Shown piece after piece: positions 1 through 9,000 of a stretch of 33,337 bases of DNA (position 1 is the stretch's first letter; every line of letters begins with the position of its first letter). The stretch spans positions 12,405 to 45,741 of the forward strand of contig CAMPET010000382.1 in the NCBI GenBank assembly GCA_946803715.1. The letters are read 5' to 3'. Origin of the DNA: Beroe ovata (lineage: Eukaryota > Ctenophora > Nuda > Beroida > Beroidae). The translations under genes and the position numbers were made by a program. The notes beneath the pieces were generated by a model. The model saw only the letters and a program-made list of their open reading frames with translations, searched no databases and was not told the origin of the DNA.

Positions 1-372
1 AGAAACCAGACGTTAAGTTCTGTATGGAAGGGCGAAGTCCTTGAAAATTTTCATCAGAGGTCTGGTCCTGGCTACACTGGTCCTAGCTACACTTTTGACT
101 GAACTAAACAGGCGTCCAGATGCTGCCGAACCTGGAGGGCAACCACCAACTCACTCTCCACCAACTCTCCACCAAGTAGTAGAGAGCGGAAGGATATTTG
201 GCAGTGAAATAACGCCCACTCGTAGTAGTGATGTAAAAATCTAAAAATCGTTTGGTGTGAAACTTAAGATTGTGTCGCTACTAGCTGCATTCTAGGTTGA
301 CCTAGAAGCTAGGTCACATTTATAAGAGTTTCGGAAAACTTTCAAAAATTTTGAAAATTAGATTTAAAAAAT
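1..372. other. No gene seen
   Basis: No convincing coding exon is visible on either strand. There are short direct repeats, such as a 15-base unit repeated at about 62-95 and a doubled CTCTCCACCAA-type unit near 155-175. The stretch lies beyond the N at 397 from the kinesin exons, so it need not belong to that gene. Confidence 0.5.
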
Positions 373-396
373 CCCGGCCCCGGCCCCGGCCCCGGC
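373..396. repeat. CCCCGG hexanucleotide repeat at a contig end
   Basis: About four units of a CCCCGG/GGGGCC hexamer run straight into the N at 397. On the minus strand it is GGGGCC, which can form G-quadruplexes and often stops sequencing. The join here cuts the last visible kinesin exon. Confidence 0.8.
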
Positions 397-397
397 N
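397..397. other. Single-N contig join
   Basis: One N sits between the GC-rich hexamer repeat and the kinesin coiled-coil exon. Coding potential ends abruptly at it, as expected of a contig join rather than of one miscalled base. Confidence 0.6.
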
Positions 398-3300
398 GTA
401 TCGTATTTCCTCCTCCAACTTCATTTTCCGGCCTGCCGCCTCCTTTATTTCACCCTGGAGCTGTGTTGTTCGGCTCTCGCCCTCCTCAACCGCCAATTTG
501 GCGTCTTTAATACCGCTTTCCAGAGCAGTGATTCGCTCCAGAGCCTCGTTGTAGTTTACTGTTAAAGGGAGGGATATGGACGTGTTAGGTGCTGAGGAAT
601 TTCGTATCAGTGACGTATCGTCTCACGATAGAGACGATTATAATAGATCTATCAGTGCCCACTGCCCAGTATGACTATTAATGGCCCGGTCATGGTTTAC
701 ATTAACCTGTTTGTTTCTGCTGCTCTTGCTGTAGACTCTCAACGACAGTTTTAGTCTTGTTAGCGTAGAGTCGAGCCATGGTGAACTGCTCTTCTATCTT
801 GTTAGGGTCTTCCTCCACCAGGTTACTATCCATCACCTCCCCTGTGATCCCTGGGGAGGGAGTTAGGGAGTTAGCGGTTGGAATGGATTGAAATAAATCG
901 AATAAAACTAAGTATAAGGTGTTGAGATAGGGACAAGATGAGAGATATGATTCATTCTTCACGGCGACCACTTCAACCAATGTGGCCACCGCACGCCCAC
1001 CTTGAATCCCCGACAGTTCCTGGATAATCTCGAATATCCCCTTGGCACTCCGTGAGCTTTGCTGACTGTACTTCACCTTCCACTGCTCGAGTGCTGTCTT
1101 GGCTTTGTCAGCCTCGTGGGTCTTCGTGTCCATCTCGGATGCGATCCGGCAGTTCTCCTTAATCCGGGTCTCGACCTCCTCTGTCTTCTCGTCGAGATTA
1201 GCTGCCACCTACACGAATAGGGAGGAGGATTCAGATCATTGAGTGGAGAGAACGGGATTATCATCGGGACAGCTAAAATTTAAACTTTCGGTACCAAAAA
1301 TTGCGCCAAAAATTGGTAAATTTCAGCTCCCCTGGACAACTCAGAACAGCAAGGAGCAAGGAGTGAATTCTGCTTCCCCTCGCCGACCCCCCCCACAGTA
1401 TAACAAACCTGTTCGAGAGCAGCCATCACTTGCTTGATCTCCTCCTGCAGCTTCTCCCTTTCCATGTCTATGTTTATCATCTCCTGACCCAGGTGATCGT
1501 TCTGCTGAGCTACCAGAGCTGATGCCTGGATACAATTAGTATGGAGTTCCAATCACGATCTTATATTGTCAGGACGCTCAGAGTACGGAGTTAAATCTTT
1601 AAATGACGAGACACTCGGAGTCAGAACTCTGGAATTGAAACCCGGTTCTAACCTGTTTCTCGTCAGCGAGCTCGTTTTTCAGTCGTTCCATGGCCTGGCT
1701 CTGCTTGTTGATCTCATCGTCCTTGTCGTCGAGAGCTTTGTAGAGACTGTCTCTCTCCTGATAGCAGATACATGTCATATGATCGGAAAAAAGTGGGATC
1801 CAAGATGTCAAACTTATCTGATATGGTCGGAAAAAGTGATGAAACACCGCATGGATTTAATATCACAGAACATGATCGAGGAATCCCCACCTTTACAAAA
1901 GCAATTCTATCAGCTTCCGATGCGTTGCTGACACCGAGGAGATTACTGATACTGGCTGTAGATGGGGATGGAGACAGGTCAAAACCGGTGGTGCTGGCAC
2001 TCGCTTTGAGCCCGCTCTCCTCACCCTGAACCCGGGTCTGGTCTTCCTCCGACACTGTCTCGCCTGTGTTACCATGGTAACCAATCAGTGAGCATACAGC
2101 GCGCCACGTGACAATGGTAACAACCAATCAGTGAGCACAATCCATGCCACGTGACTAAATGAGATGCCACGTGAATTGTGTCCCGTACCTGATCTCCATC
2201 GTTGGAGTTCCTTGTCACACTTTGATAACAGCAACTTCAGCCGTTTGTTCTTCTCTAGTTCCTTTTCATACCTAAGAAATATCTGAATGTCAGCATCGAG
2301 TATTACATCCCACGTTTAATCCCCCAATCAAAACAAGTCGAGAGCGTTTCCGCCATTAGTCCTTGAAAGTCTAGCAATCTCGGAGGTCTAGAATCTTGGC
2401 ATCCTGCCAGACATTTCTCATCGCAAAACCCCTGGCACTGTGCCAGCTTTTTCTCACCTGGCCCTCCACTCATCAGCAGTGAGCTCTACGTTGACGGACA
2501 CGGTGTTTTGGATGGTTTTAGCCCGGGTTCCGAACAGCAGGGTTGATTTCGTCTCGCTCTCGTTGTACGGCGAGGGAGAGGCGCAGATAACAATTGTTGT
2601 CCGGGCGTTACCACCTGTGAGATGGGTCAGTTACCATGACAACCACCTGTGAGATGGGTCAGTTACCACCTGTGAGTTAGTCTAGTTACCACCTGTGAGA
2701 TGGGTCAGTTACCACCTGTGAGATGGGTCAGTTACCACCTGTCTCTCGTCAACGGTCTCACGCTATCCTCACGCACTACCCACACGCACTTACCCAAGCT
2801 CTCCTGTAGCACACGTGTCATCTTGCTATCTCTATACGGGATATGACTCTGTCCCTCTGACAACGCCGCGATTACGTTGCCTAGCGACGAGAGGGATTTG
2901 TTGATGTTTTTAGCTTCGTCCAGCGTCATCCCAGCTGCTTGCGTCTTGCTCACCTGTACCGACGAGTTGCACGTTAAAGATTCACAAATTGCTATGGCAA
3001 GAATGAAACACCGATAGGTATACTGTATTAAGTTATCATGGAAGTGATGTGTGAAGTGATTCGTTTGGTGAAATAGGAGTTAATTCATTGACAATTCTTC
3101 AAAAACATGTCTCATTCTATGATCGATTTCCCAGTTTTACCTTTTCACTCCCGGCCAGATCGACCAGGTAGAGTTTTCCATTGAGTTTCTGCTGGGACTC
3201 CATGTTAACCTGCGAGATACAGGTGATATGAACCGACAGCGATAATCTCAAATAACATCATTCATGATTCAGTATAAGTAAAGTGAAGTGAAGTGAAGTG

Positions 3301-4059
3301 AATGAAGTGAAGTGAAGTGAAGTGAAGTGAAACTCTCGAACCTGAGAAATGGAAAGCTGGAACACGCTATGAGAACGGGAACTGTGCTCATTCATATCTG
3401 AAAATTGGAGGCGTTTTCCAATGATGATAGAATCAGCTCTCTTCACGGCAAAAACACGGCAAATTTCCTACAAACTTTCTCCCTTCCACTCACTGGTAAC
3501 GGAGACAGCTCGATTCTGTTTCCCCTCAGATATTACGTCCATAATCTCCTCAGGGCTCCCCACAAACCGCTCCGTTACCCCCTTTACATAGGGAACTCGG
3601 GCCTTGTCCTCGTGGATCGGGAGATTCGTCTTCGTCGCTGAGTGGAGTTAGGATGAGTGTATTCGACATTTCGAGAGGTTGTTTTTCAGGAATAATATTC
3701 CGGGACAATTATATTTGTCGGGAATCAAACTGCATAGAGATGTGCTCACTGTCTAACAGGTCTCTTATCCTCTCCATGTAGATCTCGAAGTAGGACACTT
3801 TGATGTGGAATTCCACATTCTCCTCCATACTGAATATGTAGTTGAAGATATCGTCCACTATTCGGGGGATTATTCCCTGCCACTCGGGATCTCCTAGGAC
3901 TCCCTGGTAGAGAGGTTTTCATAGCCAGAGTTTTCGAGGAATCCTTTGATAATTGTAAACCCAGTACGAAGAATTCTTGTCTAACCTCCATGGTGTGAGT
4001 TTTTCCGCTGGATGTCTGTCCGTAAGCGAATATTGTCCCATTGTAACCGTTGAGTATAT
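398..4059 (-). CDS. KIF5: Kinesin-1 heavy chain (KIF5-type), partial, multi-exon
   Basis: Plus-end-directed microtubule motor of the kinesin-1 type. Exons, in transcript order: 4059-3986, 3903-3750, 3637-3494, 3397-3342, 3209-3141, 2953-2794, 2614-2458, 2271-2189, 2063-1891, 1757-1653, 1525-1409, 1208-707 and 558-398. All junctions have GT..AG borders and compatible phases. The first visible exon carries the P-loop GQTSSGKT. Later ones carry switch I ([11 protein letters not shown]), switch II (VDLAGSEK), the helix with [19 protein letters not shown] and the neck-linker region (NVELTADEW). The neck is followed by a coiled coil containing [13 protein letters not shown] and [10 protein letters not shown], both typical of KIF5. 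About 75 N-terminal motor residues and the distal stalk and tail are missing; no matching exon is visible between 4060 and the N at 4465, or below 397. In the 1208-707 exon a stretch that does not look like coiled coil (about 855-985) reads through in frame and may be an unspliced intron. Confidence 0.95.
2608..2742. repeat. Tandem 23-bp minisatellite carrying a splice acceptor
   Basis: Five to six imperfect units of about 23 bp, core TTACCACCTGTGAGATGGG, lie in the kinesin intron between exons 2953-2794 and 2614-2458. On the minus strand each unit reads CTCACAG|GTGGTAA, which is the acceptor plus the first bases of the downstream exon. The unit next to the exon (AG at 2616-2615) is the one used in the gene model. 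Confidence 0.85.
3281..3331. repeat. (AAGTG)n microsatellite
   Basis: About ten units of a 5-base repeat, interrupted once near 3302, lie in the kinesin intron just downstream of the switch I exon. It is simple sequence with no sign of function. Confidence 0.9.
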
Positions 4060-4464
4060 CTGAAATGCAGAGTTCACTTAGAAGTCGTCTATTTTTCTGC
4101 GTCCAAAACAAGAAATTCCGCTGTTGAGATGGAGAATTTAAAAGTTGAATTCCATTGCGCGCGTTGCAATCCATTGATTTGTGTGTGACGCGCGCACGCG
4201 CGCGTGGATATAAGTTTGTAAAATATTGATGTTGAGAAAACTTGTCCCCGCGCGCTACGCCAACACATCAAAATCGCCGGTAAAAATGTGCCAGTTAGGG
4301 ACAGTATCTTCAACTCCTCATTATTAAGGGGGATATAACAGTCAAAGTAAAGGGCCGCCATGCCCTTATCCACCCAAAACATGTAAGTTCGAGTGAAAAT
4401 TTGAGGATAGTTCCCAAACAGATTGACCGATTAACTTGAAACTTCTACCATAGCTCAAGGACCA

Positions 4465-4465
4465 N
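4465..4465. other. Single-N contig join between kinesin and liprin-alpha
   Basis: The N lies 25 bases beyond the donor site of the liprin-alpha exon and about 400 bases before the first visible kinesin exon. Both genes stop being traceable at this point, so it is most likely a scaffold join. Confidence 0.6.
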
Positions 4466-4489
4466 GAACTGCATTGTTATTGAACGTAC

Positions 4490-4651
4490 CTTTTCATCCA
4501 GAGCCTTGTGATGTTCAAAAAGAGATTTTAGCGCTTTGAGAACCTCCACTTCACTGCTCACTCCGCTCGGTTGCTGCTGCCTCCTAACAACTGTGACACG
4601 GAGAACCTTCTCATGCCGAGCAACAAGACACTCCAAATGTTCAAGCAGCAG
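4490..4651 (-). CDS. PPFIA: Liprin-alpha N-terminal coiled-coil exon (partial gene)
   Basis: A single 54-codon exon with a good acceptor (CCCCTCAG at 4652) and donor (AAG|GTACG at 4490). It encodes [15 protein letters not shown] near its start and later [20 protein letters not shown], followed by DEK. This is a signature block of the N-terminal coiled coil of liprin-alpha (PPFIA), the presynaptic scaffold that binds RIM, ELKS/CAST, LAR-type receptor phosphatases and KIF1A in other animals. The next exon should lie at lower coordinates but is cut off by the N at 4465. Upstream exons are not recognisable within the window. Identification of the exon is firm. Whether the whole gene is functional cannot be seen. 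Confidence 0.93.
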
Positions 4652-4659
4652 CTGAGGGG

Positions 4660-5056
4660 TCAATTAGGTTCCGTTAGGTTTGGCTTACCAAAACGTCATC
4701 ATCAAACGTTTTATATGCGCAAAATTCGGAAAATACTAGCCGAACTATTATATACGTACCGCGCGCCACGGCTCCATTTTGGTGGATTCTAATACGCTCG
4801 GATTTTTCGAATCCCATCCCCCTTCCTAGGGGGCGCGCATTTATAATCTCAATCTATAAGTTTATTCAAACAATCAAACACGCAAAATCGAGCGTTCAGT
4901 ACGACGTACCTTATATATCACAGTGGAATTTGTCAACACTTTCCATTCCGAATTACCACGGACTAAGTAGTCAATTACCATATTTCTTCGATTATAATCT
5001 TTAAATTCTGATCATTGAATTGAATATCATTTGTCAATAGCTCATTTGAAGTGAAT
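4660..5056. other. No gene seen
   Basis: AT-rich spacer with GC-rich patches near 4758-4780 and 4830-4840. I see no further liprin-alpha exon on the minus strand. The promoter and 5' UTR of the plus-strand gene starting at 5057 should lie here, but no core promoter element is convincing. Confidence 0.4.
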
Positions 5057-6034
5057 ATGGCTAGTTCTGGCAGTGGTATTGATTCCGCAATACATCCACC
5101 AGATATCCTGTCGATGCCACAGAAAACTGTCCAGAGCGACAGGTTTTTCTGTGGCATCAAAACAACCCCGCACGGGAAAAAATGCTTGTCATTTAAGGAG
5201 AATCCTTCCATAAGGAGTAGAGAACGAGGAATCTGGAGGTAAACGCCATTAAAAGTTTTATGAAAACAATGAGTGTAATTTAGAAATGTTGATAGCTCAA
5301 TCAATCAATAGAGCACATAAACAAGCGGTACCATAACAATTTCAGGAGTTTGCTGAAAACCCTCTCCAGATACTGCCTGGAGAGGCAAGGAGACAAGAGT
5401 ACAAGGATGTCGGTTCTGGCCCGAGTGCTTCCTCGCTACATCAAATTAGCATCGGGCCGAACCTTAAGCTGGGAAGAGTTAGAAGAGGTAGACCTAAGGT
5501 ATGAGAATTAGCTGACACTGGACAGGGTTTTAAGCAAACTCCTGAAATTGTATGGTCCCGCTTGTTTATGTGAACTATTAATTGAGTGAACTATCAGAAT
5601 TTTGAAGTTAAACTCTCAAAATGATAATATTCATAAAACTTTTAATGGCGTTAACCTCCATATCCCTCTTTGTCTACTCCTGATGGATGAGCAGTACAGT
5701 AATATCTTACGAGTACAGTTATATCTTAGGTATCGTGCAAGGTGTTCGTCATTGAAGTATGATAGGGCCCATAGAGTAAGAGGAGCAGGAAGAGCGATGC
5801 AGATAGCAAGGCTGAGGAAGAAGATAGCTGGACTCCAGAATAAGTTGGACATGCTAATGTAAGTCGATAATATCATTACTTCCTCATCCATGAAGGCTTA
5901 AAAATGAGTATCTGAAGAAAGTCATATAACTATTGCTCAGAGAAGAGGAGGATGAAGAGGCGAATCAGATGCCTGCTCAAGAGGAGGAAGAAGAAGAAGA
6001 GGAAGAGGAAGAATATGAAGAGGAGGAGGACTAA
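5057..6034 (+). CDS. Unidentified four-exon gene, 185-residue protein with acidic C-terminus
   Basis: Exons 5057-5238, 5346-5498, 5730-5858 and 5941-6034 join in one frame with GT..AG borders. The first ATG, at 5057, is followed by ASSGSG. The second exon contains RYCLERQGDKSTRMSVLARV and a WEELEE motif. The third is basic, with RYRARCSSLKYDRAHRVRG then a short amphipathic helix (QIARLRKKIAGLQNKL). The last is almost all Glu/Asp and ends in EEEED and TAA. A basic middle and acidic tail would fit a histone- or nucleic-acid-associated protein, but I recognise no family. The end of exon 1, intron 1 and the start of exon 2 also occur as an inverted copy inside intron 2. No clear poly(A) signal follows closely; the first AATAAA is at 6401. 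Confidence 0.6.
5205..5688. repeat. Inverted duplication (about 165-bp arms) inside the 5057-6034 gene
   Basis: Bases 5205-5370, read as reverse complement, align to about 5517-5688 at roughly 75-80% identity by eye. Shared blocks include AGCAAACTCCTGAAATTG, CGCTTGTTTATGTG and TTCATAAAACTTTTAATGGC. The loop of about 146 bp holds the rest of exon 2. The left arm spans an exon/intron/exon border and the right arm lies in intron 2. A transcript could fold into a long imperfect duplex. Confidence 0.88.
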
Positions 6035-6251
6035 GTAAACTTGGCAATTGTTATTGTGCTTGTGTTATATTGGACAATTTACTGTTTTTTTTAATTCATT
6101 CAGGTTTATTATGCAAATTTTTTATTCACCAAGGCAATTCCAGTCATTCAATTCGTTTGAAATAACAGTAAATGGTTCAATGAAATTTATAATTGTGTAA
6201 AAAGAATTGGTCTATGAATCCGTTATTACCAATTTGATTAGACTTAGAGGA
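6035..6251. other. No gene seen (3' flank)
   Basis: AT-rich sequence downstream of the acidic-tail gene. It probably includes that gene's 3' UTR, but it has no canonical AATAAA and no coding signal. Confidence 0.4.
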
Positions 6252-6361
6252 ATGGATAAGACAATTTCTGAGTTCTTGGAGGATAATGGACCTCCTGACT
6301 TCGTGTGTCACATGGTGGCTCGGCATGCAATTGAGCGAATAAGAAAGCATGGTACAAACAG
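6252..6361 (+). CDS. Possible first exon, 36 codons, with donor
   Basis: An ATG at 6252 opens a frame starting MDKTISEFLEDNGPPDF and containing VARHAIERIRKHG. It runs to an ACAG|GTATTG donor at 6361. It lies upstream of the RAG1-core-like gene and could be its first exon, but the N at 6738 and the truncated copy between them prevent a continuous model. It matches no family I know. An AATAAA at 6401-6406 follows within the presumed intron. Confidence 0.3.
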
Positions 6362-6583
6362 GTATTGATGAACCGTTATGATTTGATGAATATTGTTAGA
6401 AATAAATGTCGATTAAACACATTACGTCATGACTGTTGGAAGCCCTAGGACGCTGATCAGTATTGAACAACCCCGAACCGACCTAGACTGTGACCTACCA
6501 GTACCTGCTGACTTCTGCTCACTGGGTAGACTGATCCCACTGATGACTTCGATTCACTATACTATCACTAAACCTTTCTTAAA

Positions 6584-6737
6584 ACGTCCAACATAAAGGT
6601 GGCTTCTGAAGGAAAAGTGAAAAACTATAAGGAAACATTTGCGGTAAGGTAATGCAGCTTTGAAACGTAAAATACTCTAAATACTCTAATACAGTACAAC
6701 TAATAAGCCACAACAACACTCCCCACAACAACAGGTG
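6584..6737 (+). pseudogene. Third, truncated copy of the transposase-like exon and intron
   Basis: This repeats the end of the exon encoding VASEGKVKNYKETFA, the intron after it and the first bases of the next exon, then stops at the N at 6738. Its last roughly 120 bases match 9001-9127 exactly, including a 5-base insertion in the donor region (GCGGTAAGGTAATG). They differ from the copy at 7200-7361. The sequence before 6584 differs from that of the full copy. Confidence 0.85.
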
Positions 6738-6738
6738 N
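6738..6738. other. Single-N contig join
   Basis: The left contig ends in the first bases of a transposase-like exon and the right contig starts in a different, more upstream exon of the same gene. The order is therefore not a real gene order. Confidence 0.7.
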
Positions 6739-8999
6739 ATAAAAAAACCTGAAAAAGAAATAAAATATCCAGATCAAGCCAAAAAAAGAAAACATCAGGA
6801 TCATTTCATGCCAGTGCTAGAATTTCAGGTTCGATAGATTCTTTCGCACTATCAAAAATTTGCAAATTTTCGGATCGATTGTCAAAACTTCTCTATTCAA
6901 AGGCAAGTTGTAGCGACAGTGATAGCGACAACGCTGAATCAATGAGACGCCTATCTACTGCCGCCTTCACAAAACTTGATGTTGATGGCAAGAAATATAT
7001 TGCTGAAATTTGTGACGTAAAGAAGAAGCCGGAAATCACAGACGACAAAACAGTTGACTTAATGACTGCTGGTTGGAGAAATTTTATTCGTCATGTTGAA
7101 TGTTCCCTATAAGTATTACATAAATACCTATAACTAGCAATGCTAGTAGCATTGTGCTTTGTGCAGGGAACTTATCTTATAATCAACTGCGGAAGGTGAA
7201 AAGCGTTCTTAAAACGTCCAACATAAAGGTGGCTTCTGAAGGAAAAGTGAAAAACTATAAGGAAACATTTGCGGTAATGCAGCTTTGAAACGTAAAATAC
7301 TCTGAATACTCTAATACAGTACAACTAATAAGCCACAACAACACTCCCCACAACAACAGGTGGAGTATGAAGGAGAGCTCCATAAATTTACATTCAAAGC
7401 ATCTTCGGAATGTCCTGAGTCCTCAAAATCCGGTGACTATTGCTTGCGATCCACTCCCTTGGTTTGGTGCGATTTATACTCGATATTGCAGAAGATGTTA
7501 GCAGTTCTACAAGGAAGTGGAAATTTGTGGCCCAATATGTTTGGCGCAAATAAGGTTGAATAGCGATGGTAATGAAGTAATAACATGAGAAGTATCTTCA
7601 CACTATGTACTCCAAACACTAGTTGAAAACTCCTCCAGATCATCGTGAAGATATTTATGGACTCCACAAGCTCACCATCAACCAAAATTGCTCTCAATGT
7701 CCTGAACCAGAATTCATGTAATGCCGCACTCAAACACGTCCCTTTCATTTATGCAGAATGCCCGGATTTGGAGGATAACCTCTGCAAATTGCTCCATTGT
7801 GTAAATACATACCTGGACAATGATAACGCTTACCATAATGGGGACTTTGATATCCAATATTTGTTTTGTGCGGATACCAAAGCGGAGTGGCAGGTTTACC
7901 TTTTTTAACTACAAGTACATAATTTAGAGGGATCATCAACATATTATCGGAAAGTGACATAAATTAACTTTCAGTTATTGGGTATGCCTACTACACACTG
8001 CACCTACCCATGCCCATTTTGTTTCGCTAGTGCACAGGAGATGAAAGTCCCCCTCGTGCTCAGAAGTTCTTCAATACTCCGAACTTATGGAAAAGTACTC
8101 GAATTGTACAATTCTAACAAGAAGGAGACCGGATTGAAACGTGAGACTCAAGCAAATTATTTCAATATTATTGACCAACCAAAGCTGAAAAAAGCTCCTA
8201 ACGGCATGAATGACGAGCCAATTTTATACTGGATGGTGGTCCCATTTCTTCATGTGGTAAATTCCTTCTTCAATGGCAGCGAAATGATTCATAACCATAG
8301 GAATAACCCACTATGAACTGTAACTCATTATTGTCCTAGAATCTCAAGATTGGAACTGATCTCTGGAAAGCAGATCGACAGGTTACGTCCATGTTGGACC
8401 ATGCTCTTGTCTTAGCAATTGCTAATGGCACAGTATTTGCTAGAGAATATGGTGTCCCAGAATTTGAAGAGAATGACTTCTTCAAATACGTTGTGTTGGT
8501 CAGAAAGGGAAAGAAATTTACCCATGAAGAATTGACATCAGGTCCTTTTCGAGAAAAATTCTATAGGGAATGTTCCCGCATAGGTAATAATAATGTCAAG
8601 TCCTGTAGCACTTTGACCCGGTAATTTTGTGAAGGGATGATGGAGTTTTTGGTGAACACGGAAATTTTTGCTAGGAGTGAAACCTCAAGCTCATTTTGGG
8701 ACCACTCTAAATGGTAACGATGCTTACAACTTTGTGAAGAAGCGGGATGTTCTCAAAAAAAACTTTTGGGACGCAGCCCTTGCCGAAAACTTTCTTCCGA
8801 TGCAAACAAAGGCGAAACTCGAGAAACAGTTGACAACAATCGATCGTATTGCGGAAAAATACCGTCCTGTGGTCACACACGCTGGAAATGCAGCAAGGTT
8901 GAATAAACAATCAAATTTCAAATAAATTTTTCTTTGTTACTCTCTGTCTGAACTCAGACTCACTCACGGATTGTTACATCTCAGTGTCACGGAAGAAGA
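6739..8999 (+). CDS. RAG1-core-like DDE transposase-like gene, copy 1 (3' end cut by N)
   Basis: Exons: 6739-6828 (partial), 6903 to about 7050-7095 (donor unclear), 7167-7273, 7360-7554, 7639-7893, 7975-8256, 8340-8583, 8675-8897 and 8958-8999 (cut). All junctions from 7167 on are GT..AG and keep one frame, with introns of 60-91 nt. The start is basic (QAKKRKHQDH), then comes an Asp/Ser patch (SCSDSDSDN). The core has FMDSTSS, then CADTKAEW, then CPFC. The first Cys of CPFC is 19 residues after the Asp of CADTK, exactly as RAG1 Asp708 relates to Cys727. The C-terminal zinc His pair and catalytic Glu region lie beyond the N but are present in the second copy. The family resembles multicopy uncharacterised animal proteins that I associate with transposons. 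The unbroken frame suggests a young or functional copy. Confidence 0.8.
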
Positions 9000-9000
9000 N
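9000..9000. other. Single-N contig join between the two gene copies
   Basis: Copy 1 breaks off after GAAGAAGA inside its last visible exon. Copy 2 begins after the N with AAGGAAAAGTG, in the middle of a much earlier exon. This marks a join of two overlapping contigs. Confidence 0.75.

Noticed and set aside
351-554. A plus-strand frame opposite the kinesin coiled-coil exon
   Set aside because: It is the antisense shadow of the minus-strand kinesin exon and runs through the GC-rich repeat and the N.
4089-4382. Minus-strand 97-codon frame between kinesin and the N, as the missing kinesin N-terminus
   Set aside because: It has no beta-strand motif of the kinesin N-terminus (such as VVCRFRPL) and looks unrelated.
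3986-4651. A liprin-alpha/kinesin fusion gene
   Set aside because: The N at 4465 lies between the exons and each gene is incomplete on that side. A contig join explains it better.
7437-7748. Minus-strand frames of about 100 codons, repeated at 9204-9515
   Set aside because: They are antisense to spliced exons of the transposase-like gene. Their repetition only reflects the duplication.
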